Shown piece after piece: positions 15,823 to 27,675 of a stretch of 64,000 nt of DNA; the first letter of the stretch is position 1, and the number at the start of each line of letters is the position of its first letter. The stretch is from CAISKJ01 sp046351555 (GTDB lineage Bacteria > Myxococcota_A > Polyangia > Polyangiales > Ga0077539). The DNA lies in assembly GCA_046351555.1 (NCBI GenBank), contig JAXLYI010000042.1:1-64000 (forward strand), read 5' to 3'. The notes under the pieces were generated by a model. That model did no database searches. It saw only the letters and a list, made by a program, of their open reading frames with translations, and was not told the origin of the DNA. The translations under genes and the position numbers were made by a program.

Positions 15823-17228
15823 GCGCCGGCGCGCGGACGAGCGACGCCCCCGCCGCCGTCTCCGTCGCGGCCCCCACACGCGCCTGGAAGCTCACCGAGA
15901 AGCTCGGCGAGGGCACGCTCTCCGAGGTGTGGCGCGCCGCCCAGGAGCCCCTCGGCCGCGCCGTCGCCGTCAAGCTCCTCAAGGCCAGCGTCGCCCCGGG
16001 CTCGCAGCTCGGCCTGCGCTTCGACCGCGAGGCCGCCCTCCTCGCCTCGATGACCCACCAGAACATCCCCCAGGTGCACGACGCCGGCGTCACCGCCGAG
16101 GGCCGCCCCTTCCTGGTGATGGAGCTCGTCGACGGCCCCTCGCTCGCCGCCCTGACGAAGCGCGCGCCGGGCGAACGCCTCCCGTGCGACGTCGCCGCGG
16201 TCATCGCGCTCAAGCTCGCGCGCGCGCTGGAGTACGTCCACCTGCGCGGGGTGATCCACCGCGACTGCAAGCCCGCCAACGTGCTGGTGAGCCGGCGCGG
16301 CGAGGTGAAGCTCGCGGACTTCGGCCTCGCCCGCGACGCCTCCGACGTCGCCGACACCGCCACCGGGGGCGTCGGCGTGGTGGGGACGCCCGCGTACATG
16401 TCCCCCGAGCAGGTGCTCGGCGACCGCCTCGACTTCCGCTCCGACCTCTTCTCCTTCGGCATCGTCTTCTACGAAATGCTCACCGCGCGCCGCCCCTTCG
16501 AAGAAGACCCCGCGCGCACCGTGATGCAGAAGATCCGCCTCGACCGCTACGTGCCCGCGCGACGCGCCCGGCGCGACGTCCCCCCGGTGCTCGAACGGCT
16601 CCTGGGGCGCTGTCTGGAGAAGATCCCCGCGCACCGCTACCCCTCGACGGGCCAGCTCTGCGACGACCTCAACGAGTACCTCGCGCGGGCCGGCGTGAGC
16701 TCGCACGAGGCGCGGCTGGTGTCGTGGCTCCGCGAGGTGGGCGTGATCGACGAGGACGGCGTCCGCCGCGCGCTCGGGGCCGCCGCGACGCGCTGGGCCC
16801 GGCCCTCCACCGCGACCTCCCCCGTGCGCGCCGCCCTCCTCGCGCAGGGCGCCGCGGGCCTCGCGCTCGCCGCCGGCCTCGCCACCGCGGAGCTCTCGCG
16901 CGCCCGCGACCCGTCGCCCACCCCGACGCTCGGCCCGCGCCCGATGGGGACGCCCGGCGTCGGCTACCTCCGCGTGCTCGCGCGCCCGTGGGCGGAGCTC
17001 TCCGTCGACGGCGTCGCGGTCGACACCACGCCCACCGCGCGCCCCGTCCCGCTCGCGCCCGGGAGCCATTTCGTCCGCCTGCGCAACCCCGCGTGCATCA
17101 CCGAAGACCGCGCCATCCAGGTGTCGCCCGGCGCCGTGGTGTGGCTCGACGTCGACCTCCGCCCCGCGAGCGGCCGCCGCGCCCCCACAGACCCTTCCGC
17201 GGCGGGTGAGGACTCCGATGCGCCCTAA
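15819..17228 (+). CDS. Eukaryote-like Ser/Thr protein kinase with C-terminal PEGA domain
   Basis: A 469-residue protein starting at ATG 15819, overlapping the previous TGA by 3 nt. Kinase residues visible: the glycine loop LGEGTLSEV, Lys52 (VAVKLL), catalytic Asp149 in HRDCKPAN (Cys replaces the usual Leu of HRDLK), Asp167 of DFG and GTPAYMSPEQ. A hydrophobic segment at about 328-350 is probably a membrane anchor, leaving a PEGA-like domain (about 385-450, SVDGVAVDTTP) outside. It may sense the envelope and phosphorylate cytoplasmic targets; that is inference from architecture and operon. Confidence 0.9.
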   Translation: MSAGARTSDAPAAVSVAAPTRAWKLTEKLGEGTLSEVWRAAQEPLGRAVAVKLLKASVAPGSQLGLRFDREAALLASMTHQNIPQVHDAGVTAEGRPFLVMELVDGPSLAALTKRAPGERLPCDVAAVIALKLARALEYVHLRGVIHRDCKPANVLVSRRGEVKLADFGLARDASDVADTATGGVGVVGTPAYMSPEQVLGDRLDFRSDLFSFGIVFYEMLTARRPFEEDPARTVMQKIRLDRYVPARRARRDVPPVLERLLGRCLEKIPAHRYPSTGQLCDDLNEYLARAGVSSHEARLVSWLREVGVIDEDGVRRALGAAATRWARPSTATSPVRAALLAQGAAGLALAAGLATAELSRARDPSPTPTLGPRPMGTPGVGYLRVLARPWAELSVDGVAVDTTPTARPVPLAPGSHFVRLRNPACITEDRAIQVSPGAVVWLDVDLRPASGRRAPTDPSAAGEDSDAP

Positions 17229-18165
17229 GGCCCTCGCGCTCGCCCTCGCCCTCTCGCTCGGCGCGGCCGCCCCGCCCGCGCGAGCGGATGTGATCCACGT
17301 GCTCGCGCGCGGCGAGACGCTCGCGGGCCTCGCCGAGCGCTACTACGGCAACGTCGCGATGGAGTCGGTGCTCGTCGCGGCCAACTACCTCTACCTCCAG
17401 GCGACGCCCGCGATCCCGCCGGGGACGCACCTCGTGGTGCCGAGCGTCACCTACCACCGCGTGCAGATCGGCGACACCTGGGAGGCCCTCGCGCGGCGCA
17501 ACCTCGGCGACAACCGGCGCGGCCCGTACCTCGCGCGCATCAACGGCGCGTCGTTCGACCTGCCGCCCTCGGCGGGCACGGTGATCCGTCTGCCCTACCT
17601 CCTGCGCTACGTGGTGCAGGGCGACGAGCCGCTGTTTGAAATCGCGCGGCGCTTCTACGGCGACCGGGGGCAGGTTCTCTTCATCACGCAGTACAACTTC
17701 CTGCCGACGCAGCGGCTCCAGCGGGGGCAGGCGATCGTGCTCCCGCTGGCCGACGTGGTGCTGCGCGAGTACGCCGCGGGCAGCGCCGAGGCCGCGCTGG
17801 TGGAGGTGCACAACCAGCAGCGCCAGGTCGACCGCGACCTGCCGGCCTTCCGGCAGTTCGTCGCGCGCGGGCTGTACGTGGAGGCGGTGGCGCTCGGGGC
17901 GCGGATGCTGGCCAACGCGGAGGTGACGCGCGACCAGCGCCTCGCGATCGACCGCGGGCTCGCCGAGGCCTACGCCGCGCTCGACCGCCGCGACCTCGCC
18001 GCCGAGGCCCTGCGCGACGCGATCGCGGCCGACCCGGGGCTCCAGCTCGACCCCGACACCACCGCGCCGAAGATCCTCGACGCCTACGCGCTCGCGCGGG
18101 GCACGGCGCCGACGACGGTGATCGCGCCGGCGCCCCCCACCGCGCGGCCCGACGGCGCGCACTGA
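17218..18165 (+). CDS. Secreted triple-LysM protein
   Basis: A 315-residue protein with a signal peptide (cleavage near ARADV). Three LysM-like modules follow: HVLARGETLAGLAERYYG, HRVQIGDTWEALARRNLG and YVVQGDEPLFEIARRFYG, then a helical C-terminal half with TPR-like spacing. LysM modules bind peptidoglycan or chitin. ATG 17218 overlaps the kinase stop by 11 bp; a GTG at 17206 is an alternative start. The gene closes the envelope operon and converges on the glutamate dehydrogenase gene. Confidence 0.85.
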   Translation: MRPKALALALALSLGAAAPPARADVIHVLARGETLAGLAERYYGNVAMESVLVAANYLYLQATPAIPPGTHLVVPSVTYHRVQIGDTWEALARRNLGDNRRGPYLARINGASFDLPPSAGTVIRLPYLLRYVVQGDEPLFEIARRFYGDRGQVLFITQYNFLPTQRLQRGQAIVLPLADVVLREYAAGSAEAALVEVHNQQRQVDRDLPAFRQFVARGLYVEAVALGARMLANAEVTRDQRLAIDRGLAEAYAALDRRDLAAEALRDAIAADPGLQLDPDTTAPKILDAYALARGTAPTTVIAPAPPTARPDGAH

Positions 18166-18195
18166 CGCGTCGGGCAGCGCTGGGGGATCGGAGGG

Positions 18196-21096
<2,901 letters not shown>

Positions 21097-21157
21097 GGCG
21101 CCGTGCGCTACCACGGATGGCGAGCGGAAATCACCGTCGCTCGGAAGACGCGGCGCG

Positions 21158-21523
21158 TCAGGGGGTGTACGGAATTCGCGGGGGCAGGCGAGGAGAGCGC
21201 GACGCTTGCGCGCGAGGGGGATTCCCGCGCGGGTCTTGCGCGGGTGGGGGTTCAGTGCGCGGGCGTCGGGGCCGGGGCGGGGGCCGGGCGGGGGCCGGCG
21301 TGGCGCCCGCCGGGGCCGGCTGCGCGGCGCCGCCCGCGTCCGCGCCGCATGAGCCCGCCTGGCCGCCCGCGGCCGCGCCCCAGGAGCCCGCCTGGCCGCT
21401 CGCGCCGCTCGAGGTCGCGGCCTGCGTGGCCGAGGCCGACTGCGGCTGCGACGAGGCGCAGGCGCCGGCGGTGAGGGCGGCGGAGACCATGAGGGCGAGC
21501 TTCGTGCGGGTGTTCTTGTCCAT
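21158..21523 (-). CDS. Small Ala/Gly/Gln-rich lipoprotein, probably with a 3' frameshift
   Basis: A 121-residue reading starting MDKNTRTKLALMVSAALTAG and a lipobox (TAGACA). The body is Ala/Gly/Ser with AGS-W/C-G repeats. Near nucleotide 21300 the reading passes through C-rich tracts and becomes Pro/Arg-rich to 21158. One alternative frame gives a smooth PAPAPAPTPAH ending with a stop at 21252. A one-base indel, real or from assembly, is therefore likely. Function unknown. Confidence 0.5.
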   Translation of the reverse strand: MDKNTRTKLALMVSAALTAGACASSQPQSASATQAATSSGASGQAGSWGAAAGGQAGSCGADAGGAAQPAPAGATPAPARPPPRPRRPRTEPPPAQDPRGNPPRAQASRSPRLPPRIPYTP

Positions 21524-21717
21524 GAGTGTCGAGTGCTCCGAGGAGTGATGGGTGTGGTGGGGTCGTCGAGGCGTCGGCCGCGCGGGGCGCGTGTCCCGTG
21601 CGCGGCCGACCCGGAGTCGTAGAGCGGCCCGGGCTCGGCTGTAAAGCTTTCGCCGCCCCCGAACATCCGCTCAGGTGCGACGCGCCATTTCGCGCATCCG
21701 CCGCGATAACGCCCGCG

Positions 21718-21951
21718 ATGCACCCCGCGGCCCTCCTCACCGTGCTCGCGCTGGCCCACGCGCCCGCGCCCTCCCCTCCCCCTTCACGGCCCACGCGCGC
21801 CTGGTGGCTGCCGGTGGTGACGCTCCGGCTCACGCACCGCGACGCCCGCGCGCTCGCGGTCGACCTCGACGCCGCCACCACGCCCTTCGGCACCACCCTC
21901 GAGCTCCGCCTCGAATGGGGCACCTCGCGCGCCCCCGACCCTGAACCGTGA
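21718..21951 (+). CDS. Small hypothetical exported protein, 77 aa
   Basis: A short protein with a hydrophobic, signal-like N-terminus (LLTVLALAHAPAP) and one beta-rich module (WWLPVVTLRLTHRDARALAV, LELRLEWG). No cysteines. TAACGC at 21707-21712 lies 5 nt before the ATG. It is 28 nt upstream of the next secreted protein and probably forms an operon with it. Family not recognised. Confidence 0.55.
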   Translation: MHPAALLTVLALAHAPAPSPPPSRPTRAWWLPVVTLRLTHRDARALAVDLDAATTPFGTTLELRLEWGTSRAPDPEP

Positions 21952-21979
21952 CCACCCCGCCCACCCAAGGAACGCCCCG

Positions 21980-22561
21980 ATGACCCGACTCCCCCTCGCC
22001 CTCTCGCTCGCCCTCTCGCTCGCCGCGCTGGCCGCGCCCGCGCGCGCCCAGCCCGTCCCCTCGCTGCTCGACCGAGCCGTGGTGCTCGAGGCCACGCGCC
22101 TCGCGATCGAGCGGGCGGGCCTCGCCGCGGGCGCCTCGTCGTCGCTCGCGTCCCGCGCCCGCAACGCCGCGTGGCTGCCCAACGTCAGCGTGCGCGTCGC
22201 GCGCAACACCGGCGCGGCCACCACGCAGTACGCGCTCGCCTCGGGCGACCGCCAGCTCCTCGACGACTCGCTCTACGTCGACGTGCGGGTGAGCCTCGCG
22301 CTCGACCGCCTCGTCTTCGACCCGCACGAGGTGGCCCTCTGGCGCGACGAGCAGCGCCGCGCCGAGCGCCGCGCGCGGCTGGAGGCCGACGTGCTCGACG
22401 CCCTCGCGCGGCTCGAGCACCTGCGGCTCCAGCGCGCCGCGCAGCCGCCCGACGCGCCCCCGGACGTCGCGTGGCGCTACGAGCACCTGCGCGCGCGGGC
22501 CCGCGTCGAGCTGATGACGGGCGTGCCGGTGGAGGCCCTGCTCGCGGCCCCCACCCGGTGA
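21980..22561 (+). CDS. Hypothetical exported helical protein
   Basis: A 193-residue protein with a clear signal peptide (LALSLALSLAALAAPARAQ). The mature part is alternating beta/helix: a strand region WLPNVSVRVARNTG, then LYVDVRVSLALDRLVFDPHEVALWRDEQR, then a long Arg/Leu/Glu helix. This resembles one hairpin of a TolC-like protein but is far too short for that family. It converges with the cytochrome gene. Confidence 0.65.
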   Translation: MTRLPLALSLALSLAALAAPARAQPVPSLLDRAVVLEATRLAIERAGLAAGASSSLASRARNAAWLPNVSVRVARNTGAATTQYALASGDRQLLDDSLYVDVRVSLALDRLVFDPHEVALWRDEQRRAERRARLEADVLDALARLEHLRLQRAAQPPDAPPDVAWRYEHLRARARVELMTGVPVEALLAAPTR

Positions 22562-22571
22562 CGGAGTGCTC

Positions 22572-24362
22572 TCAGTGGCGCGCGCGGCGGCGGCGCGTGA
22601 CGGCGAGGGCCGCGAGCGCGGCGGCGAGCCAGGCGGCGCGCGGCGTCGCGGCACCAGGCACCGAGAGGCTGCAGCCGCCCTCGGTGGTGGCCGGGGTGAC
22701 ACCGGCGTCGAGCCCGCCACCGTCCCCAGGGACGCTCCCGTCGGTGACCCCGCCGTCGCCCTGCGCGCCGCCGGTGAGGGCGATCATGCGGGTGGCCTCG
22801 GCCATGTCGTAGGGCGCCGCGCGGCCCGTGGCGTTGTAGCGCCGCAGCAGCTCGTTGCCCCGGTCGTCGGTGTGGTTCTCGTGCTGGAGGAACTCCACGT
22901 ACTCGCGCGTGGTGACCTGGTAGCGCGCCCGCACCCGCAGGCGCACCGGGCCGCGCAGGTCGGCCGGCACGGTGAAGGTGTAGCGCGCGTCGTCCCAGTG
23001 GCGGAGCGCGCCGCCCGCGCCGCCCGAGTAGTCCGCCCCCACCGGCTCGTGGCCCGGCAGCGGACGGAAGCCCTGCGGCGGCAGGCGCGTGTCCTTGATG
23101 ATCGTGTCGTGCAGCGCGATGTGCTCCTCCGGGCCCATCCCCGCGCGCCCCTGGATCGTCTCGTACACCTTGAGCTGCATGTCGGCCGTGTCGAGGTGCG
23201 CCTGGGCCATGTCGTACGCCCCGGAGACCACCACCTCGCGGTTGGCCGCGTCGACCAGCGCGACCTCGAGCCACATGCGCCGCGCGTCGCCGTAGCCCGT
23301 CGGCACGCGGTGGCCCGAGCGGTTGGTGACCCGCGCGACCACCGTCACCTGCGAGCCCGCCGCGGCCGTCGTCGGCGCCTCGCGGATCTCCAGCGCCACC
23401 GCGCCGCGCAGCATCGCCTCCGCGCGGCGCGCCCCGGCCTCGTAGAAGGGCACCGCGTCGGGGTCGTAGAACTCGCCCGACGCCGTGTCCATGCGCATCG
23501 CCGCCAGCACCCGCAGGCCCCAGGCGTTGGAGCCCACGAGGTCGTGGCCCCGCGGGTTGTCGCGGCGGACGGCCGTCTTGTTGGTGGCCGTGAACGCCGG
23601 CATCCCGAAGCGCGGCATGTGGCAGTCCTGGCAGGTCGCGGCCACCGGCGAGCCCGCCGTCGCGAAGTCCGACCGCAGCCACTCGCTGTAGGTGGTGTCG
23701 AGCGGGAAGCGCCGCCCCGTGTCTGTGCCGTTCGCGCCGCGCTGCGGCTGCGCCGGGTTGGTGATCTCGTGGCACGTCGCGCACATCCGCGAGTCCGCCA
23801 GCCACGTCGACGCCGCGCCCGTGTGGCGGATCGAGTCGATCATCGCGTGCGGCCCGTAGCGCACCTCGGTCGGCGACAGGACGTACTGCGCGTTGCCGAG
23901 GTTCGTCGTCTCCGTCATGCGGTGGCACGAGTCGCAGCTCACGCCGTCGCGGTCGCCCATGTTCAGGTCGCCCCCGCGGGAGCTCTGCGGCCTCCCCCGC
24001 GTGCGACCGCCGACGAAGCCCGGCGGCGTGTGGCAGCGCAGGCAGTAGTCGCCCACGCCGGGGATGTCCTGATCGGCCACCGTCAGCGCCGCGAGGAAGA
24101 GCGGGTCGCGCATCGCGTTGCCCATCATCGACCCCAGCCACGTGTCGTACGGCATCGCGCTCGGCATCGAGTCGTCGCGCGAGAAGTGGCACGTCACCCC
24201 GCAGGCGTTGGCGTCGCCGAGCGGCGCGCCGTCGACGAGGCCGCCGGGCTGCGTCCCGGGGAGGTTGACGTAGGTCTGCGCCGAGGCCGCGGCCGGGGCG
24301 CAGAGCCCCGCCGCGAGGAGGGCGGGGGCCAGGAATCGAAGGGGGCGGGTTCCGAAGGTCAT
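22572..24362 (-). CDS. Secreted pentaheme c-type cytochrome with MYXO-CTERM-like anchor
   Basis: A 596-residue protein with a signal peptide and five CxxCH heme-binding motifs: residues 54-59 (spaced CGVTCH), 107-111, 143-147, 194-198 and 244-248. The first is best read as C55-H59 or as a C-x3-CH variant. The C-terminal half (about 330-520) is beta-rich. The last 35 residues have a Cys-Ser motif, a hydrophobic helix and a terminal RRRRAR cluster, as in the MYXO-CTERM sorting signal. ATG 24362 is preceded by GTGAG; ATG 24377 is an alternative. A role in surface electron transfer is inferred. Confidence 0.85.
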   Translation of the reverse strand: MTFGTRPLRFLAPALLAAGLCAPAAASAQTYVNLPGTQPGGLVDGAPLGDANACGVTCHFSRDDSMPSAMPYDTWLGSMMGNAMRDPLFLAALTVADQDIPGVGDYCLRCHTPPGFVGGRTRGRPQSSRGGDLNMGDRDGVSCDSCHRMTETTNLGNAQYVLSPTEVRYGPHAMIDSIRHTGAASTWLADSRMCATCHEITNPAQPQRGANGTDTGRRFPLDTTYSEWLRSDFATAGSPVAATCQDCHMPRFGMPAFTATNKTAVRRDNPRGHDLVGSNAWGLRVLAAMRMDTASGEFYDPDAVPFYEAGARRAEAMLRGAVALEIREAPTTAAAGSQVTVVARVTNRSGHRVPTGYGDARRMWLEVALVDAANREVVVSGAYDMAQAHLDTADMQLKVYETIQGRAGMGPEEHIALHDTIIKDTRLPPQGFRPLPGHEPVGADYSGGAGGALRHWDDARYTFTVPADLRGPVRLRVRARYQVTTREYVEFLQHENHTDDRGNELLRRYNATGRAAPYDMAEATRMIALTGGAQGDGGVTDGSVPGDGGGLDAGVTPATTEGGCSLSVPGAATPRAAWLAAALAALAVTRRRRARH

Positions 24363-24507
24363 CTCACGCGGGACCATATCCCAAGCCCGCGCCGCCCAAA
24401 ACCCCCGGCGGAGAAGGCGCGCGGCGGGACGCTTCGACGCGCCGCACCGCGACGCGTCGTGCGACCGCCCGGCAAAGACTGCGCGTTTTTTCTCGCGCGG
24501 GGGGCTG

Positions 24508-24536
24508 TTCAACCGCCCGCGGAGTTTCTGTATGCT
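24508..24536 (+). promoter_or_regulatory. Promoter giving a probable leaderless mRNA
   Basis: TTCAAC (24508-24513), a 17-bp spacer and TATGCT (24531-24536) form a good sigma-70 promoter. ATG 24544 begins only 8 nt after the -10 box, so transcription should start at or beside the start codon. Confidence 0.65.
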
Positions 24537-24543
24537 CCGCGCG

Positions 24544-25977
24544 ATGCGTACCCTCCCCTCCCGCTCGATCGCTTTCACCTCCCTCGCGTTGTTCGCGACC
24601 CTCGCGGGCTGCGGCGACTCGACCCCGACGCCGACCCCGACGCCCGGGGTCGACGCGTCCCCCGACACCACCACCGCGCCCGACGCGACCGGCGACACGA
24701 CGCCGGCCGGCGACACCACGCCGACCGGCGACACCACGCCGACCACCGACGCGCTGCCGGCCGTCGACTCGGCCCCGATGGGTGAGTGCGGCTTCATCGA
24801 CCCGTCGGTGCGCGCGCACATCACGTCGATGCAGACGATGGGGTGGAGCGCGCGCAACCGCGGCAACAACATGATGATGTACGGGTGCAACGGCGCGTCG
24901 AACCCGACGGGCTGCCTCACGATGAAGCCCGAGGCGGGGGCCGACGACATCGGCGCCAACCGCTCGGCCATCATGGGGGCGCACCTCCGCGTGCTCTACA
25001 GCTCGATGTCGCGCTCCAACTTCTGGACGCGCGGCTCGGCCGACGGGCGCTTCGTCGGCCGCGGCATCTACGTCTACGACCTCAGCCGCTCGGTCGAGAT
25101 GCGCGCGACGGGCGCGATGTACGACCCGGCCTTCTTCCCCGACAACAGCGGCTTCATCTACCAGCCCAACGGGCGCATGTGCCCGATGAGCATGCTGACC
25201 ACCGGCACGCCCACCGCCGTCGCCGTCACCGGCGCGGACTCGCAGTGCGCCAACAGCGGCGTCGGCCTCTACCAGCACCTCGGCGTCTCGCTCGACGGCT
25301 CGGACTACTGGGCCACCGCCGCGGGCTCGGCCGCCTGGGACGACGGCGGCCACGCCGCCACGCTCACCGAGACGCCCCAGAACATGCGCTGGACGGCCAC
25401 CGCCGCGGCCCAGCTCACCCTCATGGCCTACGACGGTTCGGCCTACTCCGCCGTCGGCTCGCGCAACGTCCGCATGCCCTACCAGGGCGACGCCGTCATC
25501 TCGCCCTCGTCGCGCCTCATCATCGCGCGCTTCGTCGACCAGTCGGGCGTCTACCAGGGCTACATCCTCAACCGCCTCGACGCCACGCACGAGGGCGCCG
25601 CGGTCACCGCCAGCGTCACCGAGATCGCGCGCTACTGCGTCCAGGGCGCGAAGCCGGCGTTCTCCTACGACGAGCGCTACGTGGCCTTCCACCACTACGT
25701 GGGCGGCGGCCCCGACGCCGACGCCGACGCGCGTGACCTCGGCTTCACCGGCGCCGACGACCCCGGCTTCGCGGAGTACGCCACGCGCGGCTCGTCGAAC
25801 ATCCACCTGCTCGACCTGCTCACCGGCCGCGTCACCCGCGTCACGAAGATGGGCCCGGGCCAGTACGCGCTCTACCCCTTCTTCCGCAACGACGGCTGGC
25901 TGTACTTCAACGTCCGCACGCTCGGCACCACGCGCGAGTACGTGATCGCCAGCGACGCGCGCCTGCTCGCCCAGTGA
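24544..25977 (+). CDS. Lipoprotein with TolB/WD40-like propeller character
   Basis: A 477-residue lipoprotein (LFATLAGC) with a Thr/Pro/Asp-rich linker (TPTPTP, then DTTPTGDTTP repeats, about 28-85). The rest shows repeated short beta segments with FFPDNSGFIYQPNG, YQGDAVISPSSRLIIARF, FSYDERYVAFHHY and SNIHLLDLLTGRVTRVT, the look of a TolB/PD40-type beta-propeller. It is translationally coupled (GTGA) to the next lipoprotein gene and divergent from the cytochrome gene. Partner unknown. Confidence 0.75.
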   Translation: MRTLPSRSIAFTSLALFATLAGCGDSTPTPTPTPGVDASPDTTTAPDATGDTTPAGDTTPTGDTTPTTDALPAVDSAPMGECGFIDPSVRAHITSMQTMGWSARNRGNNMMMYGCNGASNPTGCLTMKPEAGADDIGANRSAIMGAHLRVLYSSMSRSNFWTRGSADGRFVGRGIYVYDLSRSVEMRATGAMYDPAFFPDNSGFIYQPNGRMCPMSMLTTGTPTAVAVTGADSQCANSGVGLYQHLGVSLDGSDYWATAAGSAAWDDGGHAATLTETPQNMRWTATAAAQLTLMAYDGSAYSAVGSRNVRMPYQGDAVISPSSRLIIARFVDQSGVYQGYILNRLDATHEGAAVTASVTEIARYCVQGAKPAFSYDERYVAFHHYVGGGPDADADARDLGFTGADDPGFAEYATRGSSNIHLLDLLTGRVTRVTKMGPGQYALYPFFRNDGWLYFNVRTLGTTREYVIASDARLLAQ

Positions 25978-27665
25978 CCCGCCGCGCGCCGGCCCTCGGC
26001 CTCCTCGTCGCGCTCGCCGCGGGATGCGGCGAGGAGGCGCCGGCGCCCGTCCCCTCCTGCCAGAACGTCGAGTCCCAGGCCCAGGCCGCGAGCGCCGAGG
26101 GCCGCTGGCTCCTCGGCCTCGCCGCCCGCTACCCCGCCGACACCGGCCTCGCCGCCCGCGCCGACGCCCTCCACCGCTCGCAGCGCGCCCGCCGCGCCGC
26201 CGCGTGGGAGGCCGTCGCCCGCGCCCTCGCGCCCGCCCCCCTCGCCCAGCCCGTCGGCGCCGCCAACGCGGCGGTGCCGCGCTTCCAGACCTGGTACGAC
26301 CGCCAGGACGTCGTCCGCGTCTTCCAGCGGCTCTACGAGGGCCTCGGCCCCGAGGGCCGCGCCGCCCGCGCCCGCTTCACCGACGCCGCCCTCGACGACG
26401 CCTTCGGCTTCTCCGCGCGCTTCGTCACCACGCTGCCCGAGTGGCCCGCGGCGCGCCTCGACGCCTACGCCGCCGCCGTCACCGACGCCGCGCACGTCGC
26501 GGGCGTGTCGGGCGTGCTCCGCATCGCCGCGAGCCCCGACGCCGTCCGCCACCTCGTGCAGAGCTACCCCGAGGTGCTCCGCTGCATCGACGGGAGCGCC
26601 CCGCCGCCCTTCGTCGACGGCGCCCCCGCGCCGCAGCAGGTGGCCCGCGAGGCCGTCTCTCTCACGCCCTGCGGCGCGCGCACGGCGGGCCCCTTCTTCG
26701 TCGCCACCGGCGGCTCCCTCACCGCCCGCGTCGAGGGCGCCTCCAACACCTCCCTCCGCGTGCTCGAAGGCGTCGCCCCCGACGCGCCCGTCCGATGCGC
26801 CGCCGACGCCGCCGCGGGCTGCACGGTGCAGGGCCCCGGGCTCTTCCGCGTGAAGCTCGCCGCCGACGGCCGCGGCGCCGCGGGCATGCTCGACGTGCGG
26901 TACACCCCGCCCACCGCCGACCTCGCGCCCTGCCTCCACGGCGTCTTCCCGCCGCAGGCCGCCACCGTCGCGCTCGAGTGGCGCCGCACCGACCTCGGGA
27001 TGCCGCTCCCCACCTACGACACCTCCGCCGCCGGCCTCGCGCGCAGGCTCGCGCCCGGCGCCGACGCGACCTGGGGCGCCGGCGACGGCACCGCCGAGCC
27101 CACCGCCGCGCAGGCGTACACGATGCAACTCCCCGTGGGCAGCACCTTCCGCCTCGCGGGGATGCACCTGCGCACGCGCGAGGTCGACCGCTGGCTCAAC
27201 ATCACGCTCTGGTGGTCGCCGCGGCCCGACGAGGACTTCGGCGCCGACCGGCCCGCGTCCGTCCGCGCGCTCGGCGGCCCGTGGTCGTCGTACAAGATGT
27301 GCGTCGCGACGGACTACGACGAGCTCGACCCCGACCCCACCGGCGGCTTCGGGCGCGACGCCCCGACGCTCGCCGCGGCGCTCCGCGCGGTGAACGAGGG
27401 CGCCGGCGGCCCGTCGTGGTGCTCCAACCCGTACATCGACGCGGCGCCCGGGCTCGTCCGGTCGAACTGCGTCGGGTGCCACCAGCACGCGATGAGCGGG
27501 GTCTTCCCCGCGGCGATCCAGACCGACCCCGTGCGCTACCCCGCCAACGGCCGCGCGCAGGTGCGCAACACGTCGCCCGCCGACGGCTTCTGGGGCCTCG
27601 ACGGCGGCGACCACCTCGCGGCGGTGTTCGCCGAGACGGTGGAGTACTGGCGCCACGCGCCGTAG
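25974..27665 (+). CDS. Lipoprotein with a single c-type heme motif
   Basis: A 563-residue protein from GTG 25974, overlapping the previous TGA. It has a lipoprotein signal (LLVALAAGC), a helical N-terminal third, a beta domain around 230-320, and a C-terminal part with one CVGCH motif (Cys499-His503) in SNCVGCHQHAMSG. The family is not recognised, but the heme motif and the nearby pentaheme cytochrome suggest an electron-transfer or surface redox role. Confidence 0.75.
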   Translation: MTRRAPALGLLVALAAGCGEEAPAPVPSCQNVESQAQAASAEGRWLLGLAARYPADTGLAARADALHRSQRARRAAAWEAVARALAPAPLAQPVGAANAAVPRFQTWYDRQDVVRVFQRLYEGLGPEGRAARARFTDAALDDAFGFSARFVTTLPEWPAARLDAYAAAVTDAAHVAGVSGVLRIAASPDAVRHLVQSYPEVLRCIDGSAPPPFVDGAPAPQQVAREAVSLTPCGARTAGPFFVATGGSLTARVEGASNTSLRVLEGVAPDAPVRCAADAAAGCTVQGPGLFRVKLAADGRGAAGMLDVRYTPPTADLAPCLHGVFPPQAATVALEWRRTDLGMPLPTYDTSAAGLARRLAPGADATWGAGDGTAEPTAAQAYTMQLPVGSTFRLAGMHLRTREVDRWLNITLWWSPRPDEDFGADRPASVRALGGPWSSYKMCVATDYDELDPDPTGGFGRDAPTLAAALRAVNEGAGGPSWCSNPYIDAAPGLVRSNCVGCHQHAMSGVFPAAIQTDPVRYPANGRAQVRNTSPADGFWGLDGGDHLAAVFAETVEYWRHAP

Positions 27666-27675
27666 GGCTTCGCCC

